Shown in pieces: positions 22,666-35,100 of a DNA stretch of 64,000 nt. Position numbers and translations under genes: made by a program. The stretch's first letter is position 1, and the number at the start of each line of letters is the position of its first letter. Source of the stretch: Oryzias latipes (Eukaryota > Chordata > Actinopteri > Beloniformes > Adrianichthyidae); assembly GCF_002234675.1 (NCBI RefSeq), contig NC_019871.2, positions 19,934,604 to 19,998,603 of the forward strand, written 5' to 3'. The notes beneath the pieces were generated by a model that was not told where the DNA came from, did not search any database, and worked only from the letters and a program-made list of their open reading frames with translations.

Positions 22666-25600
22666 CTACCAGAGAATAACACAAGCATGAAAATCGCTTC
22701 TAATCCTTTTTTGTTGCTAATTTTGTCATGAGATTAGTAAACGTTAAATGTTTTTAATCTGCAGAGACCATTGATTAAGTTGAAGCACAAAACATTTCCA
22801 TCCAAATGACATTTTCTCAGCATATGAACTGCCCTGTCAACAGCAAAAACAGATATTTATCACATGACAAATGTACACAAACCTGCACCAAAGCACAGGC
22901 CGTGCCCTTCATCTTCACACTGTATTTTCCATTTATGTCCTGCAGCACCATCTCCTGGTAGAGCAGTTTGTTGTGTGGAGTCAGCTGAAACACGACTTTG
23001 TCATTGGGAGACCAAATGCTGACTGTGCTCGACCACGTAGGAGTATACATGCACTTGGAGTAGAGGGCTATGGCCTTAACAGCCACCATTGTGTCCTGTA
23101 ACATACACATAATGTACATTTATAAAACTGGAAATGTTAAAGTTATCATCAGCTGATCCTGATCTCTCATAATTGCTTTCAAGTCTAGACTGTCAAACTG
23201 GAAATCACTGGTTTAGTGCACCAACCGAGGAGACCTCAAAGTGAGAGCCAATATATATATATATATATAAATTAAATATTTTACATATTTCTCAACTTTA
23301 TTCATCATTTGATGGTGTTTCCCTGTGTCAGGTCCAAGTTTCATAGCACCTGACCCATCCAGGTCTGTGGAGGGTCAGAGAGAGGAGAGACTACATCTGA
23401 GAACAACTTGGCTGCAAATAAAATGGCACCGGACATCATCAGCCGGAAGCAGAAATTATACAATTTACCCTAAACCTAATCCTAACCCTAATCATAGCTT
23501 TAAAAATGTTCAGAATTACAGAAGAAACCTTTAATAAAGGGGAAATTGGCAAAAACTGTATCTGTTAGGGTCACGGGACGTCATGAAAATGGAATGTACC
23601 ATTGTTGTACATTTTGTAAGTGTATCGTGAAGAATTTGTAAATATAATGGAATTTACATGGATTTATGACGAACAGGTCATTATGGTGTTTTTATGCCAT
23701 ATTCTAGTCATTAGTAAGGTTTGAGTACTGGTTCCTTACAGACCATGCACAAATATAGCATGCATGGGGTGTGCACACGAAACGTAAGTGCAGTTAGGAC
23801 GATGTCCACACAAACTACACTATGACTGTCTAATTCCTTAATTTCTAACAGCACACAAGGAGCACACTTATCATGTGAACAGCACTGACAGGCTCCTTGT
23901 ACAGTCCCAAAGATTTGAGGGGGATGAAAAAAATGAAAAATCCATACAACATGCCTACATCAACTTCAGCCGTACATGTAGCCTACTACGGCCTGTCGTA
24001 ATGAATACGTCCATAGAAAAAAAAAGCATGAACGGGTTCACCAAGCAGTCTATGATCTTGATATTTCGTGCCGGTCTCCTGCGTGCCCTGTACAGGTTTA
24101 GGCTGCAAACAGCCCATATCCACCTGTAAGGGCGGCTGGGACTAAGGCTTTATGGGCTGTGACAATTATCTGAGAAAGATCAACTTACTGTGCACTAATC
24201 TGTGCAGTGATTTAATTTAAATCACTGCACAGATTTAAAGTAAACCTTCAGCTTTACCTGAGTGGAAGAAAAGGTACTATAGTAGTTCAGATGCTCCACC
24301 AGCCACTTAAAGGTATGAGATGCAGATCTGAGGTCTCTAGGAGAACCTGTGACTGTCAGCTTAGCCAGGATCACGTAGGAGCTGATGAGCAAAGATGAAA
24401 AGACCGAAGTTTCTGTTTCCACGTGAGACCAGTAGATGACGTCTCCTAAAAAATGGCCAAGAACACACAGTTTGATGGTGAGTCAGAAGATGGCGATGAC
24501 CATTGAATCACTTCAACCGTTAGGAATTCTTACCTTCTTTGATTGCAATCGTGTCGAGGTAGTGCAGCAGTTGAGCACGGGGCTCCATGTCTTTCGCCAG
24601 CGTGAAGACCCATGCAGATATAGCTGCAGCAAAGGGGTTCTGAAGATCTTTGATGGACTCTTTAAGGCAGCACAGGCCCATCTTCACCACAGGGTCCTTT
24701 TACAGATCGAGACAGTGTTTAGATGAAACCCCTTGCTGTTTTTATCGCAACACTCTTTTTTTAATCCCCAGTAACAGTAAAAATAATTCTGTTTTACATG
24801 CAATGATTTCTGTTGCAAACTTTCAGACAACTGCAATAGAAAAATGTCAAAGATGAATATGGTACTTCATTTATGGCCCACTGGTCACAGATTGAGCAAA
24901 GAAACGTTTTAAAAAGACAGTTACATTTTTACCAACACAAAAAGCAAAATTATTAGAGAAAAAATAGGAATGTAGCATGACAATTATTGTAGACACTCAC
25001 ATCTGGAGAGACTCCCATCTCTAGAAAGGCAGCGAGGATGAAAGCATTGTAAGCCACTTCATCGATAGCACAGCCCTGCGGAGGCAAACAATGAAAAGGA
25101 CCGGCTCCAACAGCAGAAGGCGCTCATGTGCAGCCAAAAACATTGGATTTGCTTTCTGATTACCCCCTTTTTCTTGGTTAAATGTTTGCCCGACACTTTG
25201 AAGCAACCGTTTTCTCGCTGTTGGCATTCCAGCCACTTCCTGGCCTCATTAATGACATTTTCATCGATGAAGATATAAGGCTGAGCTTGGTACAAAGTCA
25301 CCAACACCAGAGCCGTGAGCCTGAGGAACGGAGACAAATCAAACCCACAGAGTCAACCTTCTGCATGCTCTGTGTGGTTTTATTTTACCATTACAAAACA
25401 CATTTTTAACAAACTGGTTCAGTTTAACAGAAAACAGATGTTTCAAATAAATATTTCCTTATCTTTCTGACGAAAAGAAGTTGGTAACTTATGCCTTGAA
25501 TAATTCTTCTTTTTTTGTAATTGTGGAACCAAATTAGAACTTAATAGAATTTACTTACTGAAATAGAGTTTTTAAGCAAACAAGCAAAAGGTTTTTTAGC

Positions 25601-28600
25601 AAACTGTTCATTTCTCTGAGCCTGCTGTAGGCTGTAAAAACTCAATTTATTTAATGCAAAAGGATCAAAATGTAAAACTGAAAGACCCACAAAGATGAAA
25701 ATTGGGTTATTGGTATTTTTAACAAATTCTTGTAAATTTTTCTAATGATGAATGACATAAATAAAGTGATTTGATCTTAAAATTACATTTCTGAGTATTT
25801 TTTTGTTCAATTTGTGTGAATCAGTTGTAAATGACTGAAAATAATAGATATAATAGACGTCATAATACAATATAATAATATAATATAATAATATAATAGA
25901 CGTCATTTACCTAGCCATTTACCAAAAGATAATATGAGTAGAGTCACAAATGTTTTGAAATAAAATCCATGAAACGCAGGAAATGTGTGCAGTTTTCAGG
26001 TAAAAAATGCAGAGAACATCACAGGTTTTGGATCTCTAAACACCAGACTTGACAGCAGTTAACACCACTGCTTAAAAGCTTGCAGATACTTCAGCCAGTG
26101 CAAAAAGACAAAGCCTGCACAGTGTTGTCTATCATGTTGTCTTATAGAAGATAAGAAGTCCTTTGCTCACCAAGAACTCCTTGGTCCTGATTCGAAGATG
26201 CTGAAGGCTCCGCTTTTGTCCTTGAAGGACAGCTGGGTCTGGTAAGCTGCAACAGCAATCCATACAAAGTTCAGTTTCACACTCACAGAATGACTGATGT
26301 CAAATAGGATTTGGGGTTTTACACCCCCAAGTTGTCCTAAACTCAGGGGATGGATTTAGAAAACGGAGAACCTTCGACGCTGCTGCCTGATCAGTTCAAA
26401 ACAGGAGCTGACAGGAACTTGCCTTTTTTGAGGAAGTTGACGGCCTCTTCCTCTTTCATGGAGTGCTCCAGCTGTTGAGTCTCCTTCAGGTAGTTGAGGA
26501 CATAAATGTTGATGGCCATTGACGCTATGTTCCAGTCCCCGTTTTCATAAGGAAAGTCAAGCGGTTCTCCCAGGTTGTGCACCAATCGGTTGAGGACATC
26601 GCCTGCGCAGAAGACAGGGGGGATCAAATGGGAATAGTGTTTGATTTTAAATGTAAAGGTCATTAGTGGAGATCATCTGATCCGTTTACCCATCGCTGCC
26701 ACTTTGATATTGAGAGATCCAGGAACCACAACTTCAGGCATCTCCACGTCCATTACTGCTCTCACAACCGGACCTTTTGAACAAACAGAAAACCGTTCAG
26801 CCCCAAATTTGGACTGCTCAGAACCACGCTGCACGTCAGATTACATGGAGCGAGGATAACTGATGACTTTCTGCTATTTTCAGGGTTCCTGATTAAAAAA
26901 ATAAAAGAGTGCATAAACTCACCTTTAGAACAGAGCAGCCAGCTTTCAGTTTGTCTTATTTCAATGCCTCCAGCCTTTGAAAAAATATAGGAAAATAAAT
27001 AAATAAATGAATAAACAAATAAAAACATAAATGATTATTAGTCCTTTTTCTTTAAAAGGTAATTTGAGCAATTTGCTTGGCGTTTGAGAAACTGTTTAGC
27101 TTTTGTACTTTAAGAAGAGACCAGAAAATCCCAGAAAAAAAGGGAGATGCTGCAGACTCACTGAAGAAAAAGCAGATGAGAAAAAGGAGGGAATAAAGAG
27201 AAAACAATTGGAAAGCCACGCGAGCAGACTGCTTCTGTGAACTTCAAGAGAAAGAACAGCTTCACTGCCTAAAGTTGAATTTCATCAGATACTAGATGTA
27301 TGGATATCTCGGTGTGTTTTTGAGCATGTGAGGGGACATTTTCACTCAAAGATTCAGTAAAAAAGAAAAGATGTGGAAACAATCTGGTCCTTCAGTCCAG
27401 GACTGCTGCACGTCATAACAAAACTTCAAGTGATATTAGCTCCACTTCATAATAAATGGGTTTCATCGGTCGTGTTTGTCTACATTCCCAACCTTAACAT
27501 CGATAGATCTCGTCTTCGAGCTGGTGTGGCCTTTTTCTGGAACAACCACGGGGTGACCCTCACAATACGTGTCAGCGTCCACAGCTGCAGCAGTTATCGT
27601 CATGGTCACAGTTCCTGAAACAGATCAGCAAACCTTTCATGAGTTTTGAAAAGCTTTCATCTCTGAAGAGAGGCAGAGCTCGCAGAAGGGATGGCGTAAA
27701 ACGGCCGAGCCTCACCCAAGACCGTTGGAGCTATGGTCCATCTGAGAGTTTTGCTCTTGCCACCACACAGGCAGAAAGTGCACAGGTGACTGGAAAGCTG
27801 TGTCACAGACAAATCCGAGGAATGAGCAGGACTCAGCTTGATCTGTTAAAAAAAAAAGATTTTTAAGCTCACCTTCATGAATTAAACAAACACAAGTATT
27901 TTTCTTTCTGTTAGTTTTTTTGTCATGCTGAATAAAACCTTGCATAACTGGAATAGTTCTCAGTCTTTTGGTGTTGCTTTGAAGAAAATTATGACCACGT
28001 TGAGACATTTAAATGATTTACTCTTTTGTGGCATAATTTTAAAGTTTGTAAAACTGTTATTGATATTTAAGGGGAGCTCTGATGCTCAAGACTACAATTT
28101 CTACAAAATGATCAGCTTGAATAAAGAACAGATTATAACGCGTTAATCCAGGTTTTTCATGACCCCCTTAAAGGTCTAAAACCTAACTAAGATTTAGGAA
28201 AAGCTTCTTTTGCAGGGAATTTGAGATTTGACCCAAAGACATGCAGACATGCTGATCCCAGACTTGACCTTAATGCAGCTCTGGAGGTTGTTGGTGACGG
28301 TGGCCTTCAGAACGAAGCTCTCTCCAAGGAAGACCGAGTCGGGCGTGGCGAGGTGGAGAGTGAAGGGCGGGGAGACGAAGAGAGTTTTCTGTTGAGCCAG
28401 GCCAAAGCCGTGACTGTTCAGGCAGAATGCATCTGTTTCCCAGTTGGTGACGACGCTTGGCACCGTGAGATGCACGCTCCGTTTCCCACTCCTGGAAACA
28501 GCAGAGATGGGCTTTATGTCTGGTGGGGGTTTCCAATTTACAAAAGCGCTCGTCCTGGCTGTTATCAGAGATTTCAGCAAGTAGAAGAACCTGTCCAGTC

Positions 28601-30307
28601 TTCAAATCTAAAGACATGGCTTGTATGTATGTATGTATGTATGTATGTATGTATGTATGTATGTATGTATGTATGTATGTATGTATGTATGTATGTATGT
28701 ATGTATGTATGTATGTATGTATGTATGTATGTATGTATGTATGTATGTATGTATGTATGTCATTGCATGTCAATATTTTACCACAGCTAGAACATGATTA
28801 TGCCAGAATTATTAGCATAAAAGCCAGCTTCAGCTCACATCTGTTGTCTCAAGGCAGCAAAAAAAATCAGACATTCAAACAACACAGAGTAGACATGACT
28901 AAAAAACACTAAAACAGATAAACTTTCAAATAAATGCACCCGAGGGTTCATTTTAAATGAGTCTACGTTGTTTTTAATCACTGCTCTAAAACAGTTTTAA
29001 ATCCTGTATAATTTTCAGTGTTTTCTGATGGGATTGGGTAGTGTGTTCCTATGTTACACCTCTGATGGAAACCACCATCACTTTAACCAAATTAAGTCTT
29101 TGTACTTCAAAGTCACCTCCATCCAAAGATACTAAATCTGTCAGCGTACCTCCATGACCCTTTTCTATATTTTACAATGACGTGTAAAATCTTTTATACA
29201 TTTGAAAAAAAAGCATCAAAAGTGATTTTTTTTTCGTCATAAAATTAGAATTCATCAAAGCAATAAAAAAGTTTTTCTCACCCCACATTGTACAGGTCAA
29301 AGATCCAGGGCACGGATTCAAGAGTGTGGATCGGCTCCAAGGGTTCAACATAAGGACAGGAGTACGGGATCGTTCCGGGCTCGGGAATGGCCGGAACCTC
29401 TCCTGATTTTGAGTCAAACTTCATGAAAATGTCTAAATCTTTCAAGGAAAAAAAGAAATATTTTAAGTGAGTGAAAAAAAACACCTTAAAAAAGAAAAAT
29501 GCTAATGAGGACAAAATAGTATTTCCCAAAACAACAGACCTCTGAAGTATTTTTTTCCTTTAAGCTTGAGGCATTTGGGATTCGAAATTTCTAGGTTTGA
29601 TAAAATTACCATCCCTTGTTTCTAAATAAAAGAAAACCAAATAGTTTAGAAGAGCAAAAATTGTTGTGTGGCATCTATTTGTCTGATACTTACTTCAAAA
29701 ACGGTGTATGCATATTCTCCCTCTTGATTGGTAAATCCTGAAATGCTTCTTTTGGGCCTCACATGCAGACAATTGGAAAAGTCTAAAAGCTCATGAGGGA
29801 TGGAGTCTGGTTTTTGGATGGGCAGAAGGTCAAAGATCTGAAAAAACATCATGAATATGTGTTTATAAACATGTATCCATTTTAATAAATAAGGGATAGA
29901 ATTATAATTGAATGGTAGGATGGAAGTGTTGCTGATATGAACAGAGAGGTGGTGGAAAATGTTTTTGGAATAAAAAGGTGAAAGTGAACGTTTTGGGCAC
30001 ATCCTTAACCTGATGAGCATCCAGAAGCGTTCCAGGCTTCCTGATGGTGGTTCTAAAATCGATGGTGCGCACGCCACACAGGGAATCTGGGTCCGCTTTC
30101 AGACTCAGTTTGACCTTTTCTCCTGGGATGGCGAAGCTTGGATGGTATGTGATTTTTACCTGAAGAATAAACACACAAAATGAATTTTTTTTACAAAAAA
30201 ATAAAAGACATGAGTAAAAGATACTTTTAGGAGATGGAAGTTGCAAAGTCTGTCAACCACTGAGTGAAAAGAGGATCAATTCCCTGAGAAGTAAAGCCCT
30301 GTGTGTG

Positions 30308-30372
<65 letters not shown>

Positions 30373-32074
30373 GATAACTGATAACTGGTAGTGCGTAGCT
30401 GTTTATTGCCCGGGTCTTATTTTTGCCATTGAGCTGGCTTCTCAGGACTTGCCTTACTCGTTGGAGGTATTTAGCTGTTGCAGCTTTCCTTGTTGCCTGC
30501 TCCAGGTTGCCATTTGCCTGTGGAATTCCAAGGTACTTGTAACTGTCCTCGATGTCTGTTATTGTTCCTTCTGGGAGTGAGACCCCTCCTGTGTGGACTA
30601 CCTTGCCTCTCTTTGTCACCATCCGGCTGCATTTCTCGAGCCCGAATGACATCCCAATGTCAGTACTGTAGATCCTGGTGGTGTGGATCAGGGAGTCAAT
30701 GTCACGCTCGCTCTTAGCATATAGCTTGATGTCATCCATGTAGAGGAGGTGACTGATGTTGGCCCCTTTTCTGAGTCAGTATCCATAGCCAGTCTTGTTG
30801 ATTATTTGGCTGAGGGGGTTCAGACCTATGCAGAACAGCAGTGGGGACAGAGCATCACCTTGGTATATCCCACATTTGATGGACACTTGTGCAAGTGGCT
30901 TCCCATTGGCTTCAAGGGTGGTTTTCCACAGCTTCATCGAGTTTCCTATGAAGGCCCTTAGAGTCCTGTTGATGTTGTACAGCTCCAAGCATTCAGTGAT
31001 CCATGTGTGTGGCATTGAGTCATAGGCCTTCTTGTAATCAATCCAGGCTGTGCACAGGTTGGTGTGCCGGGACTGGCAGTCTTGGGCGACTGTTCTGTCG
31101 ACCAGGAGTTGGTGTTTGGCTCCTCTGGAGTCTCTACCAATGCCCTTCTGTGTGTTACTCATGAATTGATCCATGTGCCTGTTTATCTTGGTTGCAATGA
31201 TGCCTGACATGAGCTTCCATGTTGTGGACAGACAGGTTATTGGCCGGTAGTTGGATGGGATTGCACCCTTTGAGGGATCCTTCTGGATCAGGATCGTTCG
31301 CCCTTCCGTTAGCCATTCGGGGTGAGTCCCATCTCTAAGCAGCTGGTTCATTTGTGCTGCCAGGCGCTCGTGGAGTGCGGTAAGCTTCTTTAGCCAGTAG
31401 GCATGTATCATGTCAGGGCCCGGTGCTGTCCAGTTCTTCATACCTGAGACTCTTTCTTGGATGTCAGCCACTGTGATGGTTACTGGATTCTGTTCAGGGA
31501 GGTTGCTATGTTCTTTTCTCAGAGAGACCAGCCACTGGGCATTGCTGTTATGTGCTGTCTCTTTCTCCCATATACTTTTCCAGTACTGTTCAGTTTCCAG
31601 CCTTGGTGGGTCTGCTCGGCTGTTTTGACCCTGCCACTGAGCGTACACTTTTGCAGGTTGAGTTGCGAAGAGCCTGTTTATTCGTCTGGCTTCATTGTCT
31701 CTTGTGTACCTCTTTAGGCGGCTGCTCAAGGCTAGGAGCCTTTGTTTGGCAGTTTCCAGTGCTTCAGGTATGGACATCTGGCTGTATCTCTTTGGTACTT
31801 GCTTTCTCATTGTACCTCTTTGAGCCTCTGTCAGCTTACTCACATCTTTCTGAGTTGCCTTGATTTTGGCCTCTAACCGTTGCTTCCATGGTGGGTATTG
31901 TTTTCTTCCATGGTTGCTCTTGTAGCCAAGCATTTCAAGGATCACTGCTGCTGAAGTGTAAACCAGTTCATTGGTTTCTGTGATGGTTGTGGTAGGAATT
32001 GCCCTCAATGCTTCATTCACAGTTTCCAGTAGACTTTCGGGCGGTACATCACTTAACCGTTGTAGCTGGTGTCC

Positions 32075-32148
<74 letters not shown>

Positions 32149-35100
32149 CGTGTGTGTGTATTTATTTATTTTTTGGCACTGGGGTTTACCGAACTGGTGT
32201 TTTACCAGGAGTTCCTGGTTTTCTGCCACTGACCTCATTCTTAAAACATTCCTCTGTAGGGAACTCAGCGCTGTGAGCCAAGAACTTCTCACAGGAGAGA
32301 ACAGTGTATGCCACCACCTGGATATACGGCGCCATGTCTGGAGTCACTTTCAAAGGGAAGTCAAATTCACCCTGAAGGACTGAAATGGTAAAAGAGTTTC
32401 AGTTTATAACCTGGTATTTTTAGCCTCATGACCTGATGAAAAATACACACCTTCACCAGTGTCCGGAATTTGGTGACTTCCTTGGACGACGATCTCTCCT
32501 CTTGAAAGGACCTAAGAGGAAAAAGACTTATTAGAACATTTGAATGTCTGCAATGGAGGAAGTCTTTGCAGCTCAAAAGCATTTTCAGTGGGATCAATAG
32601 TGACTTCAGTAACTCTGGATGGTTTTCACGGAATATGCAGTTGCCAATTCATGAATACATGGAGATAAAATGAGGCAAATAAAGTCAAACTTCATATCCT
32701 TACATAAATCTTTCTTCAACACTTATAGGACAAATAAACCCCAAACCTTTCACTTAAATGTAAAGCACTTCAGTGTAGGCACACGTGTGTCTTTGTGTTC
32801 CAGCTACAGAGCTCACCTGCAACAATCAGTCTGCAGCAAGAATCGCACACTTAAGGCAACTGTACACCTGCAAAGGCAACTGTACACCTGCAACAATCAC
32901 ACTTCAGCAACAACGGCACACAGACAAACACACACCTGCAATAATCACACTTTGACGACGGCCGCACACCTACCTACCACAAGTGCACACCTGGAACAAT
33001 CTCATTTCAGCAACAACAGCACACTTACAACAACTGCATACCTGTAACAATCACACTTCAGCAACAATCGCACACTTACAACTGCACATCTTCACACTTG
33101 GACAACAGTATTAAACCTACAACAAGTGCACACCTGCAACATTCCCATTTCAGCAAGAACCTTGCAACTACGACATCTGCAGCAGTTGCACATCAGAATC
33201 AAACACAGACCTGCAACAGCTACACATGTGTAAAAACAGCGCAATAGCAACAACTGCACATAAGCCACAACCACATACATGCAACAATCCCACAGCAACA
33301 TCAACCACATAACTGCAACAGCTACAGGGAAAACTCACCAGGAAAATAATTTCCACGATAGGACTGTATTCACTTTCCAAACTGTACTGGATGGTGATCT
33401 CCTCTGTCTTCCCACAACGAAGTGGTTTCTCCACCGTCCGCACTCTCAGGAAACCGCCAGTAGTGGGACCTGGACCAGACTCAGACACCGTGAGGGTTGC
33501 GGATGTAAAGAAAGGAGACTTATGTTTTTCATGTTCTCCGGGTTTGGTGGCGCAGACCTAAGGTTGTTGTCAAAAACAAACAACAATTTGAAAAACTGCA
33601 GATATTGGGCTTGCTTTGCACAAAAGATTTGGTATCTCACTTTTAGAATGATGTTTCCACTGAATCTGTTTGTGTCCAAAGAAAAATGAGCGACACCATT
33701 TTCATCCGTTTCCAGAATGTCCACCTCTTCTGGAAACAAACTCTCAGCCTTGAACAGGTACAGCTTAAGGTGAGCAACAGGTGAGCCACTGTAACTAACA
33801 GCTTGAACCTGGTGGAACAAAAGAACAGCGTCACTGAGAAAACAAAACAAACTGCACTGGGCACAACATGACTAAAAGAGACAGAAACAACAATTACCTT
33901 CCCGTTCAGAGGTTGTCCTTGGGTGTAGGTTTGGGGAGTTTCAAGAAAAGACAGTCGTCCAATGGAGTATGTTATATTTATTCTTTCCCACTTTGTGTGT
34001 GCGATACCTGAAAGGAAAATTCAATTTGGAAAAATGTAATGTCGAAAGAACAAAAAGAAATAAAAATAAAATTTACCACAAAGGGATCTGTCATTTTGTG
34101 TAGCTATGTTGTACTTTGTTTTTATGAGTTTTTACATGTGTAAAAAGAAAAACTGGTTCATGACTTACTTGTAAACTTGTCTCTGACAGTGGCGCTGACA
34201 TCCAGCACATCCAGAAAAGCCTCTGGGTCAATTCCAGTGAAAGATGAAACATCAAACGTCAAAGTGGCACAGCCAGATTCACACAACTGAGAGAACAAAA
34301 AGACACACAAGGTAAAACATTTAACGCTATAATTTATTTAATACTTCACAAGAACCGGTTCTGCTTGTGGACTTAAACAAGTTCAGTTTATTGATAAGAA
34401 AGTCCAACATCTTTCAGAAAGTTTCAGTCATTGCATTGTGTTTACCAGGATTATGGAAGTTTTTTACCAGAGGGGATGAAAACATCTGACATGTAGAAAC
34501 ATATGCTGTACATCCTCTGTGCCTCTCATCCATCAAACCAAATCACCATCACAAAATTTGATCATGTGGACTGATCAATCAACTCACAGATTGGGTAAAA
34601 CATCCTGCTTTCCATCTTCATCAAAACTCAAACATCACCATCCAATCAGTGATGTCCCATAATACCTACCTTTTCCAGTTTTTTATTTTGTTTAATGAAA
34701 TTACTTATGTAATGCTTCTTTTTTATTTTGTTTCTTTTTTCGAAATTACATTTTGTTTTTTTGAAATTACGTTTTGGTTTCTGAAATTTTGTGAAGATTT
34801 CTAAAATTTCAAATTTTTTTATTATTTGTTTTCCTTTCTTCATTATCATTGTGATCTTTAACTTGTTTTTGCATTGACTGATTTGCTGATGTGAAATGAA
34901 CTTCAGGGCCGTAGTTAAACATTTTGACCATGGTACCTGCTTTGTTTTGGTGGTGCACAGAGATGTTCTGTGGAGATGCTCGTAGTCTTTATAGGTGGAA
35001 GCAGAAGAACAATGAATGCGGCTTTTGACCGGCCGGCACACGGTTACCACGGCGCTTCCTCCCACCGGTTTACCACATTTGTACCTAAATCAGTGAAATC

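Larger units (their letters stand above)
22883..26602 (-). other. Copy A exons 24-30: thioester-domain fold lacking the thioester
   Basis: Exons 26423-26602, 26171-26246, 25164-25320, 25001-25075, 24534-24696, 24258-24445, 22883-23095. At 26,529-26,552 the motif expected to be PYGCGEQN reads PYENGDWN, so Cys and Gln (about residues 991 and 994) are Asn and Trp. Flanking sequence is well conserved (INIYVLNYLKETQQL). The rest of the alpha-helical domain is intact (AQPYIFIDENVINEARKWLE, FSSTQDTMVAVKAIALYSK). The exon 24 donor is GC (AAAAAAG/GCAAGT). Confidence 0.9.

Noticed and set aside
28523-28912. Long ORFs of repeated Met-Tyr-Val-Cys or Ile-His-Thr-Tyr
   Set aside because: They are pure translations of the (ATGT)n microsatellite in an intron.
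31971-32383. ORFs with repeated Ile-Tyr
   Set aside because: Translation of (TA)n tracts at the edges of the LINE fragment; no protein signal.
33092-33310. Hydrophobic ORF on the minus strand suggesting a membrane protein
   Set aside because: It is the complement of the CA-rich minisatellite.
34646-34936. Extension of the copy A exon 8 ORF to about 139 aa
   Set aside because: A good GTACCA donor after KTKQ and phase agreement with the next exon place the end at 34,937; the remainder is AT-rich intron.
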